Shown here: piece after piece, positions 35,997-45,944 of the stretch
How positions within the stretch are numbered: position 1 is the stretch's first letter
Layout of the letters: the number at the start of each line of letters is the position of its first letter
Assembly: GCA_039881145.1 (NCBI GenBank)
Contig: JAYKKI010000127.1
Coordinates: 1,178,001 to 1,242,000 of the forward strand
Reading direction: 5' to 3'
Length of the DNA stretch: 64,000 bases
Origin: Druceiella hillmani
Taxonomy: Eukaryota > Arthropoda > Insecta > Lepidoptera > Hepialidae
Program-made: the position numbers and the translations under genes
The notes under the pieces: generated by a model
What the model saw: only the letters and a program-made list of their open reading frames with translations
The model's database searches: none
What the model was told of the DNA's origin: nothing

Positions 35997-37555
35997 CACA
36001 ATTAACCTGACACCTTCATATATTACGAAATGTTACTGATCGTATGTTCTTAGTATTACTAGAGGTTACCGTTGAAATTTTCGGCGATTATAACGATAAT
36101 ACATAAACTGTCTCAAAGTTGCGGATATTAACTAGCCACACTTTTGTAATTATGGATAGAAAAAATAGAAAACTTAATTACGAATTTTTGATATTTATAC
36201 CGACCGATTCGAGATACCGGTTTTCATTTTAATTCGGCATTCAAATTTTTTTTTTTGAGAGTGGATATTACGGATCACAGGAGTGGTCCTGAGAGAACCC
36301 TAATGGAATGGTGGGAATAAGGAGCTATTAGAGAAGACAGTATCTAATGAATGGGACGAACTATTGGAAAAAAATGCGTAGTCGATATCGTCCATTATGA
36401 CGTGCATTATTCCAACCTAATTATAATATATAATTAATATAAATATTCGTCTCAGTAAATGAATTCAGATATCCAAGAATATTTTGTCGGGAAAAGAAAA
36501 TCAACCAGTAATTCATTGTCAGAATCTAGCAATATTAGATAAGAGTTGTTAAACCTGAAACGGCAGTTTTGGTATAGCAGATAACGGTAGCATAAGAACT
36601 AATGTGAATTAGACAAAATAATGGAGAAGCTTTGAATCAAGTAATCGAGACTAGTTGATTACTATTCCTTGCTGCTATTGCTCAGCAACGAACAATTACA
36701 TATAGTACGACATATCGTATTAAAACTGCAAGCAGTAAAATTAGAAACTGATTTGCTTGACTAGTGGGAACCATGAGAGAATTACAATCACGAAAATATT
36801 ATATTTTGGCGATGCAGAATTACTAATTTTAGTCACCTTCTGGCAAATATTATTGTATAATGCGATTTCAGTATTTACAAGTAAATATCTAAAATGATTA
36901 CAATATCTTGATTGTGTCTAAATATTGTCTTCAAGCGAGATTAGGCTAGCATATGAAATACACTCTTGCATCATATTTAGCAGGTAGTTGATTTTTATCT
37001 AAAATGCAGTTAAATAATTGCATTTCAAAATCACCCGACTCTCCAGTGGATCAATAGGAGATGTAATGTAAACAGAACTTGAACAGTATTTATGTGCATG
37101 AAAATATTTGGTGTTCATTATTTCCATTGGTGATGAAAAAGATATTTTATTTTTCATCGTTGCTGTATAAGAAAAATAATCTCAGGCCAGAATTGTGGGT
37201 GCTATATTTGGAAACCATTCATTCTTTGTTATACTTACTGGAATATACAACATCTGTAATTTATTTTTTTTAAATCAAGTCAATTTGAAACATGATAAAA
37301 AACGTAACTCCCAACAATTTAACAGGTTCTCTCAGTGATCTTTTACAGTGGGAACAAATATTGATCGCGTCAAAATAGTAAAAGGTTATCGCTAATAAGA
37401 GTCAGTAATTTAAATGAAAAAAGAACACACTTACGATACGAAATTATATTTTTACTTTTTTCCTTGAATAAAATATATCATTATTAACTAATAATTAAAG
37501 TGAAAATGGAATATCGGTTTCCGTTTAATAAATAAATATAATAAACCAACGTTTT
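35997..37555. other. Non-coding stretch, nothing recognised
   Basis: A patch at 36,250-36,420 is slightly richer in G+C (GAGTGGTCCTGAGAGAACCC) and could be a worn mobile-element piece. The frame at 37,079-37,273 has no motif. Confidence 0.4.
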
Positions 37556-37559
37556 CATC

Positions 37560-37745
37560 AGCGAGAAGACATTCACTGTGGAATATAGGCCGCTACCATA
37601 AATTCCCACAAGGTACCATCTCATGCTGCTTATATCCACTGACGCCCCATGACATATACTAAGTGACCTATTAACCTAGTGGAGTGCTGCCCCATAATGC
37701 GTAATTCTGTATGTAGTCATCATTCCACAACTTTTTTCCCCACCC
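37560..37745 (-). repeat. Possible LINE 3' fragment, strongly decayed
   Basis: Text such as ATTCACTGTGGAATATAGGC, then TCATGCTGCTTATATCCACT, AGTGACCTATTAACCTAGTGG and TTTTTTCCCCACCC follows the order of an insect repeat that I remember as the antisense of a LINE reverse-transcriptase tail. No continuous frame remains. The assignment rests on recall only. Confidence 0.35.
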
Positions 37746-37914
37746 TTCGTCAATTTTTCATAGTATAAACCTTGCCACATGAATTTAAAAGAAAAAAAAC
37801 TATTTCATATTTTTGAAGAAACAATACAAAATTAATTAATATTGAAAATAAATATTTCACTTAACAGATAGTCAGGAAATGTCAGAAAGTTAAAATAATC
37901 CAATGAAAAGAATA

Positions 37915-38045
37915 AAGACCCGACACAGGAGATGCTTCGAAGGGACACGTGGCCGAACCCCTTTGAGTAGTGTGACGTGTTAATACGATGAAGGAGGGCG
38001 ACAATCTTATCCGTTGATGCGGCCCGTGCAAATTTTGACATGTTT
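37915..38045 (-). repeat. Dispersed repeat family D, copy 5
   Basis: On the minus strand this reads TGTCAAAATTTGCACGGGCC, GATAAGATTGTCGCCCTCC, ATTAACACGTCACACTACTC and AAAGGGGTTCGGCCACGTGT, then CCCTTCGAAGCATCTCCTGT. It is the best-preserved copy and serves as the family reference. Confidence 0.65.
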
Positions 38046-38197
38046 TTTTATATGAATAATTACATATTAGTATGGTCTTGGGTTTTTAAGTATATACCGC
38101 ATTAGAAGTGGTCCTTAAAGTTAAAGACACTTTGGTTTCTTTACTATGTCAATAATTTTAGTAATTTTTATCTGTAATATTGAGTAATAAAATGAGC

Positions 38198-38611
38198 TTA
38201 GTGATAATATTGAAGCATTTTTGTGATTACATAATAAAGTATTTCCATTTTCTTATTTATGAAAAGAGGAGGAATTTGAAGATACATACACAAACTAAAT
38301 GTAAGGGGTAAACAAACTGAAGAATTTTTTATATGAAACGCAAACAAAAAAAATAGTAGTATACCATTGAGTAGAACATTTTGAATACTAAACTGTTCTA
38401 TGACAAATATAGTTTCAACATCATTGATAAAACCAAAAAATACTAATACTATGAATTTCTGATTCTGAGTTATGAATGTCCGTCTCCATACCACATTTCG
38501 ACCAAAAATGAATGTGCAATTGACCTGATTTACGCAGATAGATGAACGAACAGGTATGACGAAACCATAAAAGATTTTTTTTAAATAAGGAACCTTAAAG
38601 GTATAATCCAT
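38198..38611 (-). CDS. Unrecognised 137-codon open frame, probably not a gene
   Basis: The longest uninterrupted frame in the window outside mobile elements and low-complexity DNA. It is rich in Phe, Ile, Leu and Val with a hydrophobic run NVLLNGILLFFLFAFHI that could span a membrane. No family motif is recognised, and no splice borders, promoter or duplicate support it. With stops expected at about one codon in twelve in this composition, a frame this long is uncommon but not excluded by chance. It could be a remnant of a receptor exon or of an unknown element. Confidence 0.15.
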   Translation of the reverse strand: MDYTFKVPYLKKIFYGFVIPVRSSICVNQVNCTFIFGRNVVWRRTFITQNQKFIVLVFFGFINDVETIFVIEQFSIQNVLLNGILLFFLFAFHIKNSSVCLPLTFSLCMYLQIPPLFINKKMEILYYVITKMLQYYH

Positions 38612-39190
38612 ATACTTTATTAAAATTGATTTTATAACGGGATATCAAGAATTTTCATACGATCATACGAAACTAAGTACTATTTAAAATGTTAAAAAAA
38701 CTTTAATAAAATGAACATTATGCCAGGTACATTTCCAATATGCATTATTTTGAGTCTAAAATACCGAGTTATAAATAGAAAAATAATATACATTTTCTGA
38801 GACCTAAAAGTATTCGAGAATTTAATAAACAAACATCGTCTTACCTTGTTGAAAAGCTGGTAAAATAGATCTGAGTACCTACATGTTCTATGTCATTCTA
38901 CATATATGTAGGTAGTAATATTAGCTTCGACAACAGCTTCTCAAGCAAAATTTGATTATCGTATCAACTTTAACTTCTGAAATTCTATCTGCACAAAGGC
39001 CATCGGCGACCCATAACGGAATTTGCTTGTGCATTCGCCGTGCAATTAATAGTTTGATATGCTCCTGTGGTAATAGATAATGACGTTATTAAATGTGTCT
39101 TGATTTTATAGATAATACCTGCTCTTATGGACTGAAATCAGGTTATATTGATGTTATATTTTCCGTATTGTAATGTTTTTATTGGATTTT
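38612..39190. other. Non-coding stretch, nothing recognised
   Basis: No supported feature. Confidence 0.5.
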
Positions 39191-39191
39191 A

Positions 39192-39217
39192 TTTATACAT
39201 ATATTTATATATATATA

Positions 39218-39276
<59 letters not shown>
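39192..39276. repeat. (TA)n microsatellite
   Basis: TA repeat with interruptions TTT and GTGTAC near its left end, then about 50 bp of pure TA. Confidence 0.96.
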
Positions 39277-39279
<3 letters not shown>

Positions 39280-39768
39280 TATGTAACAACATATGTCCTT
39301 AAATGTTAAAAAGTTATTGAAATAGGTGAGGGGATTATATTTAAAAGTTCATTTAGTATAAGCGCTGAAAATTATGTTAGAAATAGAATCATATGTTATA
39401 AGTTATATACATCTCCTGGTCATTAATTCCCGTCGAAAATAGTTTCCTAGATAATTTGCGCTTTAACGTTGTCCACAAATTTATCCAAACGCTTATAGGT
39501 ATTACGCAATTTTAGAAGAAGTTAACGTGATATTCTCCTATATAAGAGAGTACAGATAAAAAAGCAGATCCCATCTTTAATTAACAATGGATTGGACTAT
39601 GCAAGGCTCAATATGGATGGACGTTGTTTCATAAAAAAGGATGTGATTTTCACGCGGCTTTTAACCTTATGATGACTTCCTAAAAGTGATTAAGCTAAAC
39701 CTGACAAACGTAGTTATTGTTTATGAATTTATTTTCACCATTTTTATACGGAAGCCGTCATTACTTAC

Positions 39769-39825
39769 GCCAATCTTCGTCTCTCCAGCAGCAGCTAGGC
39801 GACCATCCATTGAATATTTCTCCTT
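39769..39825 (-). other. Weak 57-bp exon candidate with splice-like borders
   Basis: On the minus strand a GC-richer block of 57 bp (19 whole codons, KEKYSMDGRLAAAGETKIG) is preceded by TTTGATTATCAG and followed directly by GTAAGTAATG, a near-ideal donor. Its composition contrasts with the flanks. The frame stays open for another 16 codons into the putative intron. No family is recognised. An alternative is a fragment of a repeated element, which would explain the composition equally well. Confidence 0.25.
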
Positions 39826-40430
39826 CTGATAATCAAACGTAAAATATTGCAATTAATGCACTGCATTTTTTCTACTAACGTCTTATGCGATATCGATATT
39901 TTTAGTATCTAAAAATAATCCTTTGTATAGCTCTGATCAGCCAACGGATGCATTCAATATCAGTGATAACCACCGCGATGATATAACCGGTTACTCAGTA
40001 CAAGAGCAAGGACACAAGCAAGTCAAAGAAAGTTCATTGTCGAAATTAAATTTAATTTTTCAATAAAAGTAATGCGTACTGAGAACGCGTTTTCAATAAG
40101 TTCCGAAAATCCACCTAGTTTAAAAAAATCGTTTTTCATATTTTTGATAAAAATTATCCTTCATATGCGAAAAAATTTGTCGGCCTTTTATAATGTATAT
40201 GCAAGCAACCGTCTCATAAATTTACTTAATAAAAATTATATAATTTTTTTTCAATCTTACCAATCTTTACATTTCTTCTTAAGTTTTTACCGTATTTATT
40301 TCTAAATACAGTTTTTATCTAGACGTTCCAACAACGTCTTTTCGTTTTAAATACTATACATCTACAAAAATGTTTAGAAAATAAGGAGTACTATTTGTAT
40401 ACGTATTTTCGCATACAGTTTGATAACAAG
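39826..40430. other. Non-coding stretch, nothing recognised
   Basis: A 77-codon frame at 40,072-40,305 has background composition (Phe, Ile, Lys, Asn). Confidence 0.45.
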
Positions 40431-40436
40431 CCCTGA

Positions 40437-40625
40437 TGCCAACAGTCGATGCGTACGAATAACAAAAGTCATCCGCAAAGACGCAGGAGAGAGAAAACCT
40501 TTTGACCAGTCTACCGAGATAATTTGATGAAGGATTTCGACATCAACACCATCGTGACCTTTTTACGCTTTCGCATTTTGTCAAACTCAACGTCTTTTCC
40601 TGTGTTTTTGTATATTTTATGCGTG
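40437..40625 (-). repeat. Dispersed repeat family D, copy 6
   Basis: The inverted partner of 17,495-17,665. On the minus strand it reads ACACAGGAAAAGACGTTGAG, GGTCACGATGGTGTTGATGT, CGAAATCCTTCATCAAATTA and CTCGGTAGACTGGTCAAAAG, then CTCTCCTGCGTCTTTGCGG. These two copies form a subfamily within D. Confidence 0.6.
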
Positions 40626-41844
40626 AATTTCTTGGGCTTTATATATGAGATTGCAATGACTTAAAACCGGATGAATATCGCCACATTTTCATAGTTATTT
40701 TTAGTAATTTTTCATAATTCATTTCCACGTTTTGAATTAGGATATAATAGATTTATGAAATCGTCTATTTCCTTATTCATGTCTGTTAATAGAACTGTTG
40801 CCACCAGATAGTTATAAATATAATTGTACGTTCATAAGATCTCTTATGTTATTCAAAATAAGATTTCAAAGTCTTTCCAAAAAAAAAATTAGTTTTCCTA
40901 TAGGCATGACAAAACAGGCATGGACTGAAAGCAATGTTTTAAGGATATTTTGTATCAACTGTAAAATAACGGATAAGATGGACTAGTTATCTTACAAAGC
41001 ATTATAATTCTTAAGGTTTCGCGAAACACGCTACAAGAGACACAATGTATATAGAACGTCAATCTCGTTTCAAAATGATTATTTGGTAAGATCTTATTTG
41101 GTAGAGCATATAAAAACAAAATTTGCCTCTACGTTACAACACAAAACAAATTAATTATTGTCTTCATCTGAAACAATCAATCAAAATTGTTCCTGAGAAT
41201 AAGTTTAAAATTTAAATAACACTGTGTGGCCGTAACACACCAACGGTTGGAAGAATGAATTCAAAATAGTTCATTGGGTAACTACAAAAATTTGTAAAAA
41301 AAACTTGTCTCCATGCATATTTCCTGAAGTGTTGTTATAAATATAGGAAATATTTTGCGTTTCCGTGGAAAATATCGAAATCATATTAACGTATTTAAAT
41401 TGGGTTTGATTCTTCAAATCGAATTCAAATAAACTTTTACTTAATATCAACGAATTTATGTCTGAAAACTTCCAACTGTGTAAACATTATCCACAAATCT
41501 TAAATCATTAGCTGAAATAATTATTTAACACCACCAAGCCATTAGAACTTGTATCTGATCGTAGTTTGTTTATATTTTATTAACAAATAATGAAAGTGTA
41601 AGGTTGATTGATTAAGTTCATTTATAGCAGTATAACAAAAGCCTAATGAAATTTGATAAATTAAATACCTGTTCATCTTGATTCGTTTCATCGACGAAAT
41701 ATTAAAATAATTTAGTTCATTACTTTGTAAAACAATTCTATCAAATATACGCTGGTATAAAGTTATTCCAGACAAATAATATAATAATTAACTTAACTAG
41801 TATAAAACAGTCCATCGATAGACTGTCTTCAAAGAAAATAAAAT
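40626..41844. other. Non-coding stretch, nothing recognised
   Basis: Small frames only (40,798-40,986 and 41,542-41,775), neither with a motif. Confidence 0.45.
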
Positions 41845-42288
41845 GATAGAGCTGATGATTCTGAACCGAAGGAAAGAAACAATATCTACAAAAGGATTAA
41901 AAAATTGTGTTTGTTTAGAAAACGAAACCATATAATATTATTATCTTTCAATAAAGCAGATAAAATCACGAGCATCAAAGACAATGAATTCAAAATTCAA
42001 ATTAAGTTTTAGTTTATTTTACATGCAAATAAACCTAACGGAATCAGTTTTTTGTTGTGTTGTGATGAAAGAGCTGATGATTCTGAACCGAAGGAAAGAA
42101 ACAATATCTACAAAAGGATTAAAAAATTGTGTTTGTTTAGAAAACGAAACCATATAATATTATTATCTTTCAATAAAGCAGATAAAATCACGAGCATCAA
42201 AGACAAAGAATTCAAAATTCAAATTAAGTTTTTGTTTATTTTACATGCAAATAAACCTAACGGAATCAGTTTTTTGTTGTGTTGTGAT
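41845..42288 (+). repeat. 222-bp near-identical tandem duplication, frame-preserving
   Basis: Unit 1 is 41,845-42,066 and unit 2 is 42,067-42,288. They are identical over nearly the whole length (GAGCTGATGATTCTGAACCG at 41,849 and 42,071). Differences seen are AATGAATTC/AAAGAATTC and TTTTAGTTT/TTTTTGTTT, plus the first few bases. The unit is exactly 74 codons, so a reading frame (DDSEPKERNNIYKRIKKLCL, later KADKITSIKDKEFKIQIKF) continues from one unit to the next. The TAG in unit 1 is the stop that separates them. The encoded peptide is not recognised. Confidence 0.95.
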
Positions 42289-43120
42289 ATTAATACTGTT
42301 TTTTCTTAGGGTAAATCACTTTTTCGAAAAGGAAATATTGTACAAAAATTTTCCTTATTGCGTTTCTTAATTTTGAAGTAATTTTGAGCATGTTGAAACT
42401 ATACGAAGATCTTTCGTGTTACATCATATTGACCGGAAATATATATGACTTTTAAGATCATATCTCATTTCTGTATTGAATTGCGAGCCTAGTATCTTAT
42501 TGTAAATTCAGTAGAGCATTTATATTGCTATGATTCAATTTTTATACAGAAGAATGGACAAATTCTTTGCCTCAACGGCCACAAATAAAAATTACTGTTA
42601 TTATTGTACTTCCAATATATCCAAATCCATTTATTGAGCAATCTATTTTACGATTGAATGAAAGAAGAGAGCGAAGGTTGGCGATAAAATTCAACTCTTT
42701 GCTTTATATTTATTCAAGATTTTATATTGAATCTGGTGTCACGGTTTACGTAGAAAACACTACCTCTGAAGGTTTTCTTCCTACTAAGGGACATATACTG
42801 CAGACAACATAAAATTTCAAAATATATATATTATAGTCATAAGTGAATTTCAAATATTTTCTAACAACCCGGGAACATAATGTAAAAAAAAGTTAGATTT
42901 GTACGATGCATGAATTTATCAATGACTAAATTACTTCTTCATAGAGTATATTCCTTAAACACTTGTGGCTATAAAACTGATGATCTCCATTTTATTCTAA
43001 CGCTGGCAGTTATTACGTTAATTTAAAATGTGTCCGGAAATGATTTAATTACCAAAAATTGTTGACGGTGGGCTTAGTATGTGCCAAAGAAGGTGTATTT
43101 TTTCATATGTTAATTTTCTA
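42289..43120. other. Non-coding stretch with an unrecognised 81-codon frame
   Basis: The frame at 42,567-42,812 (+) has a somewhat protein-like mix (for example IEQSILRLNERRERRLAIKF), but no motif, homologue or splice border that I recognise. Confidence 0.3.
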
Positions 43121-43121
43121 A

Positions 43122-45372
43122 TGTATTAAAGAATCAAATTTATTCAAACATCCCCAGCAACTATTGGAAACTTTTTTCAGATATGGGCTCTGGAAAAAAA
43201 AAATAAAAACTCTAATTTCACCTGCATTAAATTGTTATAGTAATAAATTTATGAAGCCTCGCGTTAGGTTTTCTTATCTGTTAATTGGCTTTCGTGCATT
43301 GGAATAAAATTAATTATTTCAATAAATTTCTATAACGTGTTTATTGCAAACTTAATTAAAAATATTAAGAAATTATTAATACATACGTCCTTTCCATAGC
43401 TTCAGAGGCTACGAAACACTAGAATTATTGTTACATACATTATATTTGAGAAAAATAGCAGATCTCTATCTTTTAATTACATTTTCCATTTACTATTTTC
43501 CATATTAATTCAATAAAAATTTCTGTCAATATTTTTAGTTCACTATATACGCATGTTGTATTAGTAAGAATTAATAACAAAACATTTTAAATGTTCACTC
43601 CTTTCTTAAATATTGAAAATATTAACAAACGACACTTCTGTTTCTATGCATGAGCATTTTCTTTTCCATAATGGAAAACATATATTTAACACCGTTATCA
43701 TAATCTTTCTCATTTGTTGGTTTATTGCTTCGACTTCATTTTCATTTTACAAAAGAATATTATAGTTTATTCAATGTTTTGATTGGATTTTAGCCTGAAT
43801 TAAAACAATTATTTTGTGAATTATTTTTTGCAAATATGAAACGAGTGAATATTTCCAAAAATATGATATTATTTTTACTTTCTACCTTTGCTAACATAAA
43901 TGAATATATTCCTTTACCTTATGGAAAAATTTCGATGACTGATTAAATAAATCTAAATTTTATCAATTGTCAACAGGAAAAGAGGCAAAATCTGAGGAGT
44001 ATTTTACTATCTGTTTTATTATTATCATTCCCAAACTGGTTATATTTCTTAACATTATGGAACAAATTTACTAAGCAATAGTCTCAAAAATTTAATAAAA
44101 AATTTGATAATAAAATCCTGCCAACCAAATCCAAAAGAAAATCTGTGCATGTATCACTTTTAATTATATTTTATACTATTGGATTACCTCTTTATATTTT
44201 TTATAAAATTATCTCAGATGCATAACGACATTATTTATGTCATCCACCTCGAAATGTTTATAGAGTCAAAGCTTTTTGGCTAACTTTTTTGATTAAATTT
44301 TGTTATTTCAAGCTCGAATTAACTCTACTTAAAAAAGTACAATTTTTTTTCAATTTTAACCTCACATATATGAAATAAATGAAGATATGAAACAAATATA
44401 TACCAATAAAATTACTCTTGTATTTCGTATATTTCAGAAAAATAACCTAATATCAAAAAAAATGGAAATACGAAACCAATATCAAACACGTAATATCGAA
44501 ATAAGTGGGAATATGAAACCGAAATACACATGTAAAATTTGACATATAAATTCGGTCAGCGAACTTTTCATAATCGCTGATCGAATTTATATGTCAAATA
44601 TTATGTAAATATATTATAATAAATAATAGATTATTATGTTAATATATTTATTGGGAACCATAAATTTTAGCTCATTATTCGAAAGTAAATATTAGGTATC
44701 GTTATAATCAATACTGATTCAGGAGGAGAAGAAAAATTAGTGACGCAATACTAACTTTGACGAAATATACAAAACGATATGTTGATCGTCCCGTCAAGAT
44801 TTTGAATCGGTCTCTCGACCATTATTATGTAATAAACTACGTAATATAATCATTTAAGCTAATATGTGCGATATATTCTTTTTGTATGTAACAAATATAA
44901 CATTAAATAAGAGTTAGGAGAACTTGCTGTTTATCATAAGTATATAAACTCTCTGATTGACGATGGTCGAAGCATCAAATAGAAACTTCAAAAATTTCAC
45001 CTAATTTTTAGAAAGCATTTATGATCTAATTTTCAGAGATCAAAATTAAACGGAAGTTAAATGGTACTGTTCGGGTATTATGCGATTATTTTATGTATAT
45101 TAAGAAAAAACATAGGACAATAAAACTAAAAAATGTGGCTTAATAAAATTTCATTCACTTTTTCTTTTTGCGCAGTTACCACGCTTTCTCAATCGGTACT
45201 CAAAATAAAAAAGTAGTACAAATATTAAATAATTACTTAAGATTTTTAGCCATAAGATTTAGTATCTATCTAAACATTTGCATGTCTCACTACTCAAAAC
45301 TATATGTAATCATTTTTGACCACTAAACGTAATTCCGTGGTATATTTATTAATTTGCACACTCAAAGTAATA
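43122..45372 (+). repeat. Duplicated segment B, copy 2 (Helitron-free)
   Basis: Matches 11,220-12,048 plus 14,103-15,325 in order. At about 43,960-43,985 (TAAATCTAAATTTTATCAAT) the copy runs straight through the position where copy 1 carries the Helitron, so it represents the pre-insertion structure. The similarity extends over some 2.2 kb of non-coding DNA. The ends show no inverted repeats or tails that would name a mobile element. Confidence 0.75.
44537..44599. repeat. Near-perfect short palindrome (26-bp arms, 11-base spacer)
   Basis: Positions 44,537-44,562 pair with 44,574-44,599 at 25 of 26 positions (core TTTGACATATAAATTCG, then TCAGCGA). The corresponding bases in segment B copy 1 (about 14,480-14,550) keep CAGTCAGCGAG but not the second arm. 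Confidence 0.95.
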
Positions 45373-45940
45373 GTTGCTTTATAAAAACTCATAAAGTATG
45401 CTCAAAAGAGGGAATTAAATAAGACAATTGAAAAAAACAGCATTACAGGTTTCTGTTCGTATATTTTGTCCAGAAACCTTCCTGCTTTTCACAACGAAAA
45501 CATTCTTCTTTAATGTTCCTTTCGTCTGTCTATTACTGAAATTGGGTGAATTGAATTTTTAAGAAAACTTTTGAAAAGTGAGAAATGGGGATACAATATT
45601 TTTTTCCATCGCTTAATAAATAAGAACTTACTAAAATATTAGTTTAAAAATACTTAATTTGTTTTTTAATATAAATTTTATTTAACAAAATTATCAAAAC
45701 ATCTCCATCCCCCTTTCCAACGATCTAGGAAAAATTATAGAAATTTTCAAAAAAAAATTAGTAATTTTGGCAATGAGTAACATTCCAATTAAAAATCTTA
45801 TTATATATCACAATCATATATTATAATCGATACTTGAAAAGCCAAAAAAAGTAATTTTCCGATTAATATTTATAAATAAATTAACAAACTTTTAATTTGC
45901 GTATTTCTTCCTTTTATTGCTTCCTTATTACCAAATTTTG
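45373..45940. other. Non-coding stretch, nothing recognised
   Basis: AT-rich, no supported feature. Confidence 0.5.
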
Positions 45941-45944
45941 AGAT

